From assembly GCF_006575665.1 (NCBI RefSeq), contig NZ_CP041253.1:1369501-1433500 (forward strand): a stretch of DNA of 64,000 nucleotides. Reading direction: 5' to 3'. Position 1 is the stretch's first letter. The number at the start of each line of letters is the position of its first letter. The notes beneath the pieces are model-generated. The model saw only the letters and a list, made by a program, of their open reading frames with translations. It searched no databases and was not told the DNA's origin. Positions 23,604 to 32,867 of the stretch are shown piece after piece. Position numbers and translations under genes: made by a program. Source of the stretch: Echinicola soli (GTDB taxonomy: Bacteria; Bacteroidota; Bacteroidia; Cytophagales; Cyclobacteriaceae).

Positions 23604-25736
23604 ATGCCAGAAGTACTCACCCCTGAGAAGTTATCAACTTTTACTGTGTCCCTTATCGGAAATCCGAATGTGGGGAAAACAACGATATTTAACCGCCTGA
23701 CGGGATTGCGTCAAAAAGTGGGCAATTATCCTGGTGTGACGGTGGACAAGCGCTATGCTTCCCTAAAAATGGGGGATCAAAACGCTACCATCATCGATCT
23801 ACCGGGCACGTACAGCATCTATCCCAACTCGGAAGATGAAGTAATCGTCCATCGTGTGCTCAATGGACTGGACAAGACTTCCAAGCCGGATTTTGTCCTG
23901 GCAGTAGTAGACATGTCCAGTATGGAGCGTGGATTATTTTTGGTTACCCAGATCATGGATCTTGGTCTGCCAATGGCTGTGGTCCTTAATATGTCAGATA
24001 CAGCAGAAGAGCAAGGGATCAAAGTCAAAGCCCACCAACTCTACAAGGCACTGGGCGTACCGGTCATCCAAACCAATGCGCGAAGCAACAAAGGAATAAA
24101 CGGCATCACGGACCTGATCAGCCAGCAAATGTTCGAAAAGCCAGTTCCCTTTTTAGATACTGATCAACTGCTGCCTGGTGACTTGTCAGCAAAAATCTGC
24201 GAGCGATTTTCCCTTGAAAACAGCTATCAAGCCTACCAGCTGATCCGCTTTCATGATAAGGAGCCTATTCTTTCCCAAGAAGATAATGAATGGCTTGGCA
24301 GGGAAGTAGGGGAAGCTGATTTTGATATCAAATCCATACAACTAAAAGAAACCCAAGACCGCTATGCAGCCATCCAGCAGGTGTTAGAGATGGTGGTAGA
24401 AAAGACAGATATAAAGAAAAAGCGCCTAACAGATAAGTTGGACAAGGTCTTTCTTCATAAAATTGGCGGATATGCTATTTTCTTGGGCATACTTCTATTG
24501 ATTTTCCAAGCCGTTTTTGCGTGGTCAGCAGTTCCCATGGATTTGATAGATGGTTTTTTTGCCAGCTTAAGTGCTTCAGTGTCAGGTTTGTTACCGGAAG
24601 GGGTGCTCACTGACCTGATCACAGAGGGAATCATTCCCGGCATCGGTGGAATAGTGATCTTCATTCCGCAGATTGCGTTGTTATTTGCCTTTTTGGGGAT
24701 TTTGGAAGACACAGGATACATGTCTCGTGTAGTGTTCCTGATGGACAGGATCATGCGCCCCTTTGGCCTGAATGGCAAAAGCGTCGTGCCGCTGATTTCA
24801 GGCATTGCTTGTGCCATTCCAGGGATCATGGCCAGCCGTAATATCGGCAATTGGAAAGACCGCCTGATCACGATTATGGTTACACCATTGATGAGCTGCT
24901 CAGCAAGGCTTCCGGTTTATGTCATTCTTATTGGTATCGCCGTTCCGGCGACCAATATTGGACCGTTTAACCTACAGGCGTTGGTCATGCTGGGCATGTA
25001 CTTGCTGGGTGTAGTGGCGGTATTGGTGACCGCATGGATATTGAAGTTAGTCCTTCAATTTAATGAGAGAAGTTATTTGATGGTAGAAATGCCATTGTTT
25101 AGATTGCCCCGGTGGAAAGATGTGGTGATCACCATGTATTCCAAATCGAAGACCTTTGTATTCGAAGCGGGGAAGGTAATTTTGGCCATTTCTATCGTGC
25201 TTTGGGTGCTGGCGACCTATGGCCCGTCCAGTGCAAGGGAGGAGGCAATGGCCGCAGTGGAAGTGCCCGCCGATGGGGCTGCTGAAGAAGCGATGCTTGA
25301 ATATCAACATAATCTTGAATCAGCTGAGTTGGAATCTTCGTATATAGGAATAGCTGGACGGTTTATCGAGCCGGCCATCCGGCCTTTGGGCTATGATTGG
25401 AAAATTGGGATTGCATTGATCACTTCATTTGCTGCCCGTGAGGTCTTTGTCTCTACGATGGCCACGCTCTACAGTGTGGGCAGTGAAGTGGAGGACGAAT
25501 TGACCATTCAGGAAAAGCTGAAAAGTGAGGTAAATCCCAAAACCGGCGAGGCTGTATTTAACCTGGCCACGGCGATTTCACTGATGGTCTTCTATGCGTT
25601 TGCGATGCAGTGCATGAGTACGTTGGCGGTAGTTTATCGCGAGACCAAAGGATGGAAGTGGCCAGTAATCCAAACTATTTACATGACTGCTTTGGCCTAT
25701 GTCTCGGCCTTCATCGCCTATCAGTTATTTTCGTAA
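23604..25736 (+). CDS. feoB: Ferrous iron transporter FeoB
   Basis: FeoB drives GTP-dependent Fe2+ uptake. The N-terminal GTPase has the P-loop GNPNVGKTT (residues 19-27), DLPGTYS and NMSD; the helical spacer follows to about residue 290. The C-terminal membrane region has the gate motifs including PGIGGIVIFIPQ, SGIACAIPGIMASR, TPLMSCSARLPVY and AAREVFVSTMATLY. At 710 residues it is of normal length, without an added domain. It follows feoA by 7 bases and precedes a small Cys-rich membrane protein. Confidence 0.97.
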   Translation: MPEVLTPEKLSTFTVSLIGNPNVGKTTIFNRLTGLRQKVGNYPGVTVDKRYASLKMGDQNATIIDLPGTYSIYPNSEDEVIVHRVLNGLDKTSKPDFVLAVVDMSSMERGLFLVTQIMDLGLPMAVVLNMSDTAEEQGIKVKAHQLYKALGVPVIQTNARSNKGINGITDLISQQMFEKPVPFLDTDQLLPGDLSAKICERFSLENSYQAYQLIRFHDKEPILSQEDNEWLGREVGEADFDIKSIQLKETQDRYAAIQQVLEMVVEKTDIKKKRLTDKLDKVFLHKIGGYAIFLGILLLIFQAVFAWSAVPMDLIDGFFASLSASVSGLLPEGVLTDLITEGIIPGIGGIVIFIPQIALLFAFLGILEDTGYMSRVVFLMDRIMRPFGLNGKSVVPLISGIACAIPGIMASRNIGNWKDRLITIMVTPLMSCSARLPVYVILIGIAVPATNIGPFNLQALVMLGMYLLGVVAVLVTAWILKLVLQFNERSYLMVEMPLFRLPRWKDVVITMYSKSKTFVFEAGKVILAISIVLWVLATYGPSSAREEAMAAVEVPADGAAEEAMLEYQHNLESAELESSYIGIAGRFIEPAIRPLGYDWKIGIALITSFAAREVFVSTMATLYSVGSEVEDELTIQEKLKSEVNPKTGEAVFNLATAISLMVFYAFAMQCMSTLAVVYRETKGWKWPVIQTIYMTALAYVSAFIAYQLFS

Positions 25737-25754
25737 TTAAACAAGCAGAAAATT

Positions 25755-25898
25755 ATGTGGCAAGAAATTATTGTATGGATGTTGTTTGCAGGGATTATTG
25801 CCTGGAAGGGGTACCAATATTTCAAGCCGAAAAAATCCAACGGAATGGACTGTGGCTGCGGCAAATGTGATGCGGTCAAGAAAGGTGATTTGCATTGA
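25755..25898 (+). CDS. FeoB-associated Cys-rich membrane protein
   Basis: A 47-residue protein starting at ATG 25755, 18 bases after feoB. It has one membrane helix (IIVWMLFAGIIAWKGYQYF) and a cytoplasmic Cys cluster DCGCGKC near the C-terminus. This is the usual small FeoB partner in Bacteroidota, similar in place to FeoC or the FeoB-associated Cys-rich proteins. The Cys cluster could bind iron or zinc. Confident because of position, helix and Cys pattern. Confidence 0.85.
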   Translation: MWQEIIVWMLFAGIIAWKGYQYFKPKKSNGMDCGCGKCDAVKKGDLH

Positions 25899-25967
25899 TA
25901 TTTAAAATTGGAAGATTGTAAGGGTTGAAAATTGTAAAAATGTGGCAAATATTCTAACTATTGCCCA

Positions 25968-26846
25968 TTACTTACTGGTCACTGATCCCTGGACATCCTC
26001 CATCTTCACCGTCGCGCCAGCCAGGGAAACCACTGCGGTGATCAAAAAGAAAAGCAGACTAAAGGCAACGGCAATATTTTTATCGATGCCCATGTACTCA
26101 TGGCTAAAGATAAATACCAATTCACGAGCGCCTACACCGCCGATAGTAAGTGGCAAAACCGCTACGATCGAAGAAAGCAAAAAGACAAACTGGTATTCAA
26201 GGATTTGTTCCTCTATTCCCAATGCAAGCAGGATAAAATATGCGCAAATAAGCTGAGCGGACTGTACGAAAAGTGAATAGCCGCTGGTAATCGCCGTAGA
26301 GCGCCAAAATGAGGGGAACCACCATCTCACCACAGCAGCAAATACCAGTGGCACCATGGTCAGGCCTACAGCAGCTACCATATCCAAGTCTATGCCCCAT
26401 GGAGCTGTCCACTCCACGTTCACAAAAAACCAAAGTCCCAGCATGAGCCACACCAAGGCCGCCAAGCCGCTCACACGGTCCAGCAATACCGCGGCCAGTA
26501 GTTTTTTTACTTTAGTGTCAAAGCGTTTGTTAAGCCAGTAGACTTTATAACCGTCTCCGCCAATCCCTCCGGGAAGGAAGAGGTTATAAAACATCCCGAT
26601 CCAGTAAAGTTTGAGGTTTTGGCGCTCACTGAGGAGAACGTCAAGATTACGGAATAGCCCGTTCAGACGAAGGGAAGAAAGGGCTTTGGAAAGTACAAAG
26701 CACAGCGCTGCGATGATAAGGTATCCGAAATTCACCTTCTTGATTACCTGCCAAGTGGCTTCGATGTCTATTTTTCTGAATACAAGGTAAATGGCCACTC
26801 CTGTGAGTAGCAGCTTCAGGAGCAGCTTAAGTGTTTTTTTATTCAC
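25968..26846 (-). CDS. YbhN/LPG-synthase-like membrane protein
   Basis: A multi-pass membrane protein of the lysylphosphatidylglycerol synthase TM (UPF0104) superfamily, with the family's LPGGIGGDGYKVYWL motif and VLPLTIGGVGARELVF near the end. I take GTG at 26846 as the start (293 residues): it overlaps the stop of the upstream glycosyltransferase gene by 8 bases (GTGAATAA), which indicates translational coupling. A longer frame to 26894 would overlap that gene by 56 bases. These proteins may act as flippases for lipids or lipid-linked sugars; the exact role is unknown. Confidence 0.85.
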   Translation of the reverse strand: MNKKTLKLLLKLLLTGVAIYLVFRKIDIEATWQVIKKVNFGYLIIAALCFVLSKALSSLRLNGLFRNLDVLLSERQNLKLYWIGMFYNLFLPGGIGGDGYKVYWLNKRFDTKVKKLLAAVLLDRVSGLAALVWLMLGLWFFVNVEWTAPWGIDLDMVAAVGLTMVPLVFAAVVRWWFPSFWRSTAITSGYSLFVQSAQLICAYFILLALGIEEQILEYQFVFLLSSIVAVLPLTIGGVGARELVFIFSHEYMGIDKNIAVAFSLLFFLITAVVSLAGATVKMEDVQGSVTSK

Positions 26847-27780
26847 CTTCGAAAACTTCTTTGATGGTATAGGTCTTCTTATCCTGTGACTCAAAGTACG
26901 TCCTGACGATGATCTCCGCCACGATACCGGTGGTGATCAGCTGCAGCCCCCCCAAAATCAAGATCAGCCCAACCAGCAGAATCGGCCTGCCCCAGATGTC
27001 CTCTCCAAGGATTTTGAGCACCAAAAGGTAAAAATTGATAAGGGCACCAGAGATCAATGCCAAAAGCCCTAAGCCTCCAAAGATATGGATCGGGCGCTGC
27101 AAGTACTTTTGGAAAAAGAGCATCAAGATCAGGTCCGCCAAAACCTTGAAGGTCCTGTTCAGGCCGTACTTGGAAGTGCCATGGATCCTTGGATGGTGCT
27201 TGACATTTACTTCGGTCATGCGGGCACCTTCCTGTTTGGCCAAAACAGGAATAAAACGGTGCAATTCACCATAAAGTCCCATGTTTTGGGCAATCTGCGC
27301 CTTGTACACCCGCAGGCTACAGCCGTAATCCTTTAGGTAGACCTTGGTGGTATTTCGGATCATCCAATTGGCAAACTTGCTCGGCAATTTCCGCAGGACG
27401 AAGCCATCCTGTCGATTGGCGCGTACCCCTGCTACCACATCCCAATCCTCGTTGATGGCTTTCTGGAGCATCATCGGAATGTCGGACGGATCATTCTGCA
27501 GATCCCCGTCCATGGTTACAATATACTCGCCAATGGCATAGTCTATACCTGCTGCCAGTGCAGTGGTCTGCCCGTAGTTTTTGTTGAAAATCAACACCTT
27601 TGTGAAGGCATTGGCATATTGCTTGGACATGGCCACAGTCTTATCAGTGGAGCCATCATCCACCAAGATGAGTTCGTAGGAAATACCTTCTAAGGCTTCA
27701 TAAACAGCAGCTAATAGTGGTTGAATATTTTCTTCCTCGTTATAAACCGTGACAACAAGGGAAAGCTGTAACTTGGACAT
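26839..27780 (-). CDS. Glycosyltransferase family 2 (DPM1/ArnC-like)
   Basis: A 313-residue enzyme from ATG 27780. The GT-A domain shows VVTVYNEEENI, VDDGS and MDGDLQ (the DxD nucleotide-sugar site), followed by two C-terminal membrane helices (IHIFGGLGLLALI..., GRPILLVGLILILGG). Such enzymes load a sugar on undecaprenyl phosphate (as in ArnC or DPM synthase). A GT39 gene is divergently transcribed 124 bases away and would use such a lipid-linked sugar; the YbhN-like protein is its coupled neighbour. A longer frame to 27828 is rejected because it would cover the promoter. Confidence 0.92.
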   Translation of the reverse strand: MSKLQLSLVVTVYNEEENIQPLLAAVYEALEGISYELILVDDGSTDKTVAMSKQYANAFTKVLIFNKNYGQTTALAAGIDYAIGEYIVTMDGDLQNDPSDIPMMLQKAINEDWDVVAGVRANRQDGFVLRKLPSKFANWMIRNTTKVYLKDYGCSLRVYKAQIAQNMGLYGELHRFIPVLAKQEGARMTEVNVKHHPRIHGTSKYGLNRTFKVLADLILMLFFQKYLQRPIHIFGGLGLLALISGALINFYLLVLKILGEDIWGRPILLVGLILILGGLQLITTGIVAEIIVRTYFESQDKKTYTIKEVFEGE

Positions 27781-27797
27781 ACCGCATAAAATTTGGT

Positions 27798-27862
27798 CAA
27801 AATTACAGCTTTTTTGCACGGGCACCAAGTGGCGTTATCAAAACCTAATCTTTTGATAACGC
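27798..27862. promoter_or_regulatory. Divergent regulatory region: GT2 promoter and a perfect hairpin
   Basis: On the minus strand TAATTTTG (27805-27798) is a -7 box with a -33 TTG at 27828-27826, about 20 bases apart, placed to drive the glycosyltransferase at 27780. Next to it is a perfect 12-base inverted repeat, GCGTTATCAAAA (27832-27843) and TTTTGATAACGC (27851-27862), with a seven-base loop. The repeat lies between two divergent genes and may be an operator or a bidirectional terminator-like hairpin. Confidence 0.5.
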
Positions 27863-27904
27863 TTTGTTGACATTGAGCAGGGGAATAGCCTGTAATTTTA
27901 ACAC

Positions 27905-29497
27905 ATGGAAAGAATCCTGGATATAAAGGGAATTGTCGGAGGTGTATTGCTGCTCATTGTTCTTCTCCTGCATTATTCTAATCTCAATGGGCTGAGTGTC
28001 TACGCCTTGGATGAAGCTAAAAATGCTACCGCCGCCATCGAAATGCTTCAGAAAGGAGAGTGGGTTGTGCCGACGTTCAACGGTGAATACCGCTTTGATA
28101 AGCCCCCATTGCACTATTATTTCTTTGTGCTTTCCTACCAGCTTTTTGGGATCAATGAATTTGCGGCCAGGTTCTTCCCTGCTTTGTTTGGCTTTTTGAC
28201 GGTGTATTTTACGTATCGGTTTGCCAGGAGAAACCTGGGATATCGGGCGGGAGTCCTAACCCTGCTTGTACTCGCTTCCAGTCTCCATTGGTACATCCAG
28301 TTTCATATGGCCGTACCCGATCCATTTTTGATATTTTTCATGAGCATGGGCCTGATGGCATTTTACGAATGGTCCCTTTCAGGTTTTCGTTCAAATATGC
28401 TGATGTTGGTCACTTATGCTTCATTTGGGTTGGCGGTGCTCTCTAAGGGGCCCGTGGGAGTAGTGCTGCCCGGTATCGCACTGTTGGTATATGGATTGGC
28501 GATGCAGTTGCTGAATGGCAAAAGGCTGCTCCGGATTTTTCATCCCATGGGCTTGGCTGTTTTTTTCCTGATCGCCTTGCCTTGGTATGTCTTGGTGGCT
28601 ACCAAAACCAATGGGCTTTGGATAGAAGAGTTTATCTTTAAGCATAACCTTAACCGTTTTTCGGCTCCCATGGAAGGGCATGGAGGAGGCTTCTGGCTGA
28701 CTTGGCTGTTTGTGTTTGCAGGAATGCTGCCTTTTGCTTTTTTTATGTTTCAGGGTGTCTGGCATACCCTAAAATTCCGAACCAACCGGGTCACGACGTT
28801 TGCATTAATCTGTGCTGCGACCATCATAGTTTTTTTCATGCTGTCCGGCACTAAACTTCCCAATTATACTGTACCGGCATATCCGTTTTTGGCCATTATT
28901 ATTGGAAACTATCTGGGGGCACTGACCAAGGGAAAGAAGTGGAAAAGCCTGGTGGCTCCCGGGATTGTATATGGAGGAGTCCTGGTATTATTGCCTTTTG
29001 GGGTGTATTATGGATTGTCAGCAGATCCTGCATTGTATGTTCCCAAAAGCCTTCTTTGGTGGTTTTTTGTACCGGTTTTGGTGGTTTTTCCAATGTTTAG
29101 GGCCCTGGTCAAAAGACAAACCGAGTACTTTTTGGTTTGGTTTGGTGGAGGGTTTATGCTGGTGGCATTTGTTTTCTTTTGGTTTGCGTTTCCAATAATT
29201 GACCGTCAAAACCCCGTTTTACAAGCAAAGACTTCACAGCTGGCTGCTACTGATTTGTATTACTTTAAAATCTACAATCCCGCGTTTTCATTTTACCTTC
29301 AGCAACCTTTAAAGGATATTCAGAAAGTAGCCGTTCCCCAGCAGATGACAGGCTACCTGATTACCAGAAAGCGGTATTTGGAAGAATTGGATGAAATGGA
29401 GATTCATTATCAAAAGGTTTTTGAGGGGAAAGACCTTTTTGAATCTCCTACCACTGTGGTCCTTAGGCTATTGCCCCATGAGCAGATCATGGAGTGA
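27905..29497 (+). CDS. Lipid-linked sugar glycosyltransferase, GT39/ArnT-like
   Basis: A 530-residue membrane protein. The first periplasmic loop has the catalytic acidic pair in YALDEAKNA (D36, E37), then FDKPPLHYY, the conserved PMT/ArnT loop, and many membrane helices follow. GT39 enzymes transfer a sugar from a polyprenyl phosphate to proteins or lipid A. With the adjacent GT2 it forms a donor-maker and donor-user pair. It starts with ATG at 27905, 43 bases after the palindrome. Confidence 0.88.
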   Translation: MERILDIKGIVGGVLLLIVLLLHYSNLNGLSVYALDEAKNATAAIEMLQKGEWVVPTFNGEYRFDKPPLHYYFFVLSYQLFGINEFAARFFPALFGFLTVYFTYRFARRNLGYRAGVLTLLVLASSLHWYIQFHMAVPDPFLIFFMSMGLMAFYEWSLSGFRSNMLMLVTYASFGLAVLSKGPVGVVLPGIALLVYGLAMQLLNGKRLLRIFHPMGLAVFFLIALPWYVLVATKTNGLWIEEFIFKHNLNRFSAPMEGHGGGFWLTWLFVFAGMLPFAFFMFQGVWHTLKFRTNRVTTFALICAATIIVFFMLSGTKLPNYTVPAYPFLAIIIGNYLGALTKGKKWKSLVAPGIVYGGVLVLLPFGVYYGLSADPALYVPKSLLWWFFVPVLVVFPMFRALVKRQTEYFLVWFGGGFMLVAFVFFWFAFPIIDRQNPVLQAKTSQLAATDLYYFKIYNPAFSFYLQQPLKDIQKVAVPQQMTGYLITRKRYLEELDEMEIHYQKVFEGKDLFESPTTVVLRLLPHEQIME

Positions 29498-29572
29498 TCA
29501 TCTTGGAGAGGTCTTCATGCTGAAAACAGACCAATTACTTTTATGTTTTATACAAACGCCCTAAATTATGGG

Positions 29573-31177
29573 ATGAACCTACAAAAATTCACCTTTCTTC
29601 TCAGCATAGCCTTCATCGGCTTGCATTTATATGGGTGTAAAAAAGTAGTATCCAGCGTAGAAAAACCCAATATTATTTTTATTTACGCCGATGATTTGGG
29701 CAAAGGTATGCTCAGCCAAGAAGGCCAAAGGTATCTCACCACTCCAAATATTGATCGTCTGGCAGCAGAAGGAATGCGGTTTACCAATGCCACAGGGAGC
29801 ATGTTGTGCGCCCCTGCCCGGGCATCGCTGATCACGGGATTGCACGATTGCCATTCCCCTGAATTCCCTATAACCAAAGGACAGCTGTACAAGCATGTCG
29901 GGGATTCCACTTACATGGTTCAGGAAATAGAAGAAATGATCAACGGTGTCCTTGATCCTATTCCTGAAGCACAGGTGTTTTTGGGTCAAGTGGCACAGGA
30001 AGCGGGGTATGTTACAGGGCAATTTGGCAAACTGGAATGGGGGTTTTCGGTATCAGATTATCAAATGAAACGTCATGGCTGGGATCAGTATTTTGGTTAT
30101 CTCGACCATAATCGGGCGCATGGATTTTATCCACCTTACCTTTTCGAAAATGGCCAGCTAGTGGATATTCCAGGAAACACACGGGCAGATTGCGGCAAAA
30201 CCATCGAGCGTGAGACCCAAAAAGCCTTTGACGAGCGATGGGATATGACCGGCAAAGCCGTTTATTCACAGGATTTGTTTATGGACAAAGTGCTTGATTT
30301 TATCCGGGACAATAAAGACCAACCTTTCTTTCTCTATTTTCCCACCCAATTACCCCATGGCCCAGTAGCGGTTCCATCGGTTCATCCTGAAGTTGCCGAA
30401 TCCACGGAACTCACCCAAATAGAAAAGGAATATGCCTCCATGGTCAAATTCCTCGACGATAATGTCGGCCAAATTTTAGATGAACTGGATCGGCTGCAGT
30501 TAGCAGAAAACACTTTGGTAATCTTCACCGCCGACAATGGCCATGAAATTTATTATACCCAAGAAGGCAGGGTGCTCAAGCCTTACACCAATATGCAAAC
30601 CGGTGAGCGCTTTGATAACCTGCAAAACAAGTATTACAGTGATCTTGCTGGTGATATTTTTAATGGAAATAATGGCCGAGCGGGTATGAAAAGAAGCAAC
30701 TTGCAAGGTGGTCTTGAAGTTCCCTTAATTGTGAGATGGCCTGGCCACACCCCTGTAGGCAGTACCTCTGACCTTTTGGTCACTAACTACGATTGGCTGC
30801 CTACGGTGGCAGAGATTACAGGTTATCAACGGAAATTTAGCACAGATGGTATCAGTTTCTTTCATGAAATGACCGGCAGGGAGCAAACGGATAAGCACGA
30901 ATTTATCGTCCATTCATCCTTTGAAGGGCCGGCCTTGATTGCTGAAGATGGCTGGAAATTACGGTGTATTGTTCGAAAAGATACTTTTGAGCTTTATTAT
31001 CTTCCTGATGATTTTAAAGAAACGACAGATCTTTCGGCCAAACATCCCCAAAAGGTGGAGGACATGAAAGCAAAGCTACTAGAATTATGTGATAGTGACT
31101 ATAAGAATGGATGGTACAGACCTGCTATCCATCAATTGGACGTGGAATCTGCTTGGAAAAGTAAATTGACAAATTAA
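29573..31177 (+). CDS. Lipoprotein arylsulfatase-type sulfatase
   Basis: A 534-residue S1-family sulfatase from ATG 29573. The formylglycine motif is SMLCAPARASLITG, in which the Cys (about residue 79) would be oxidised by an anaerobic- or aerobic-type maturation enzyme. The metal site residues DDLGKGM near the start and FTADNGHE later are present. The leader has a lipobox HLYGC, so it is anchored outside the cytoplasm. Sulfated glycan turnover is the likely use; no sulfatase-maturation gene is in the window. It is 75 bases after GT39. Confidence 0.9.
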   Translation: MNLQKFTFLLSIAFIGLHLYGCKKVVSSVEKPNIIFIYADDLGKGMLSQEGQRYLTTPNIDRLAAEGMRFTNATGSMLCAPARASLITGLHDCHSPEFPITKGQLYKHVGDSTYMVQEIEEMINGVLDPIPEAQVFLGQVAQEAGYVTGQFGKLEWGFSVSDYQMKRHGWDQYFGYLDHNRAHGFYPPYLFENGQLVDIPGNTRADCGKTIERETQKAFDERWDMTGKAVYSQDLFMDKVLDFIRDNKDQPFFLYFPTQLPHGPVAVPSVHPEVAESTELTQIEKEYASMVKFLDDNVGQILDELDRLQLAENTLVIFTADNGHEIYYTQEGRVLKPYTNMQTGERFDNLQNKYYSDLAGDIFNGNNGRAGMKRSNLQGGLEVPLIVRWPGHTPVGSTSDLLVTNYDWLPTVAEITGYQRKFSTDGISFFHEMTGREQTDKHEFIVHSSFEGPALIAEDGWKLRCIVRKDTFELYYLPDDFKETTDLSAKHPQKVEDMKAKLLELCDSDYKNGWYRPAIHQLDVESAWKSKLTN

Positions 31178-31319
31178 GCTATATTTTGCGGGTGAAAGCA
31201 TAGGACTAAGTGTATCGCTGATTCAAAGGTTTTTGAGACCGCAGTGGATTTTCCAGTGCTTATACTGGGTTATCCAAAACGCTATTGCTTAATCCACGTG
31301 CAGCAAGTATTTTAGCTCC

Positions 31320-31547
31320 ATGAACAGTGAAACCGGAAAATGGATTATTGGCATTGGCCTGGCGATCTTGGTGATTGGGCTGCTTGTTTACTTTTTGGGT
31401 GATAAGTTGCATTGGCTGGGGAGGCTTCCGGGAGATATCCGCGTAGCGCGCGAAAATTTCAGCTTTTACTTTCCCATCACCACGATGATCTTGCTTAGCA
31501 TCATCGTATCCTTGATCCTTAAACTGTGCCAATACTTAGGCCGATAG
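31320..31547 (+). CDS. DUF2905 small membrane protein
   Basis: A 75-residue protein with two membrane helices (WIIGIGLAILVIGLLVYF and ITTMILLSIIVSLILKL) and the conserved middle LGRLPGDIRV, which is the DUF2905 signature. Function unknown. The following gene lies on the opposite strand and ends 5 bases after its stop, so the two are convergent. Confidence 0.9.
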   Translation: MNSETGKWIIGIGLAILVIGLLVYFLGDKLHWLGRLPGDIRVARENFSFYFPITTMILLSIIVSLILKLCQYLGR

Positions 31548-31552
31548 GCTAG

Positions 31553-32014
31553 CTAATTTCTAATTCCTTCCGAGAAAAAATTCTTCTTCCACATTTCCTG
31601 ACACACATAGTTCACACTGTCTAAGATCTGATACACGTTCTTGGGCACAAAGGGGCTCAGGCCAATGGAATAGTGGCCGTTTCGATCCATTTGGATGTCC
31701 ATTTCATAAGTGGACTTTAGGCGAAGAAGAGATTTGGGGAAAAATATCTGGACATGCGTGGAGGTGTCTTTTGAGGAGAATCCGAATTGTTTTTTCTTAT
31801 GATGAAATCGTTGAGATACCGATTTTTCCTGAAAAAGCTTCTCCGCAATGATCAGCGTAGACTCTTGCCAGAGCTTTGGGTTAAACTGATGAATAAGCTG
31901 GATATTGCCCTTGGTGAATTTATAATAAACATGATGGTCCAATTCCAGCTTCACGGGCAGGTTGTTTTTTATGGATAAAAACCGCCATAGATTATCGATT
32001 TTTTTAATGTCCAT
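31553..32014 (-). CDS. Conserved hypothetical protein
   Basis: A 153-residue cytoplasmic-looking protein with no signal peptide. It is rich in basic and aromatic residues and has no recognised motif; the end contains a helix NVYQILDSVNYVCQEMWKKN. I do not recognise the family. It is convergent to the DUF2905 gene and lies 19 bases downstream of the membrane-anchored hypothetical gene on the same strand, so the two are probably co-transcribed. Confidence 0.55.
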   Translation of the reverse strand: MDIKKIDNLWRFLSIKNNLPVKLELDHHVYYKFTKGNIQLIHQFNPKLWQESTLIIAEKLFQEKSVSQRFHHKKKQFGFSSKDTSTHVQIFFPKSLLRLKSTYEMDIQMDRNGHYSIGLSPFVPKNVYQILDSVNYVCQEMWKKNFFSEGIRN

Positions 32015-32033
32015 CTTCCTTCGTTCTTTGGGT

Positions 32034-32627
32034 TTATTTTATCAGGCGGAGGTAATCCTCAGCAGTTGTTTTGAATGCTTGTCTTTCCTTGCTGGAGACT
32101 AAAATAGGGTGCCATTTACCAGCGATTTTTACTTGAAATTCCCTTTCTTCATCTATCAACGGATAAAGCTTGGTGACGAACTGATGGTGGCTGACCCGGT
32201 CTCCCTGTTGGAAGCTTAGGACACCCTGCTGCGTCCCTTTGTTAAGCCATCTAAATTCCACGGTTGTTTCCGATGTTAACCTTTCGGATGGTTCAATAAA
32301 GATATAGGCTTTATTTCTTATACGGCTTATGATAATAGAAAGATTAACAAAAATCAAATTATTACCTTTTAATCGCTTGCCTAATCGAAATATTTCTAGT
32401 TTTGCGGTGGTATTTTTATTGATTTCATAATCCAGCTGGCGTACATTCTTAAAATACAACAAGTTGCTGTCGGCCATTGCATGGGTATCATTGGAGTTGG
32501 TATTATCTGCCCGGTATTCATTAAAAAAAGACAAGACCAAGACAATGCCCACAGACGTCAGACCAAAAATTTTGATGATTTTCAGGAGCTCAGGTGTCAG
32601 GACGGGGTCTTTGGTAGGCATGGGCAT
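32034..32627 (-). CDS. Single-pass membrane protein, unknown
   Basis: A 197-residue protein with one membrane helix near the N-terminus (LLKIIKIFGLTSVGIVLVLSFF, about residues 14-35) and a soluble domain after it, likely periplasmic. Nothing in it matches a family I know. It is the first gene of a two-gene minus-strand unit. A divergently oriented 49-residue protein starts 43 bases away. Confidence 0.55.
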   Translation of the reverse strand: MPMPTKDPVLTPELLKIIKIFGLTSVGIVLVLSFFNEYRADNTNSNDTHAMADSNLLYFKNVRQLDYEINKNTTAKLEIFRLGKRLKGNNLIFVNLSIIISRIRNKAYIFIEPSERLTSETTVEFRWLNKGTQQGVLSFQQGDRVSHHQFVTKLYPLIDEEREFQVKIAGKWHPILVSSKERQAFKTTAEDYLRLIK

Positions 32628-32670
32628 GGTCAGGTTTGAAAGCAGCTAAGTAAACCATAACTTTACGGAA

Positions 32671-32820
32671 ATGTTTGATTTAAAAAAGAATATTCGTTTT
32701 CGCATCGGATCAGAAGATTGGGAGATGCCCTTGGGCGTGTTGTTGTTATTGCTGGGAATTACGCTGGTGATGGTAATCGGGGGGGCTTATATGGGGTATT
32801 ACTTCGGGAACGGTCAGTGA
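32671..32820 (+). CDS. 49-residue single-helix membrane protein
   Basis: ATG 32671, 49 codons, TGA 32818-32820. The first 20 residues are charged (MFDLKKNIRFRIGSEDWEMP), followed by one long hydrophobic helix (LGVLLLLLGITLVMVIGGAY). It is below the usual ORF length cut-off. The charged start and helix look like a real small membrane protein, but no homologue is known to me. Confidence 0.45.
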   Translation: MFDLKKNIRFRIGSEDWEMPLGVLLLLLGITLVMVIGGAYMGYYFGNGQ

Positions 32821-32867
32821 TGGAAGCTGACTCATGCCCCGCTTTAGGAGGCAGGTAAGGTTGCCTT

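Noticed and set aside
27781..27828. GT2 start at 27828
   Set aside because: The added residues are not protein-like and overlap the -33/-7 promoter; ATG at 27780 precedes the conserved start of the GT-A domain.
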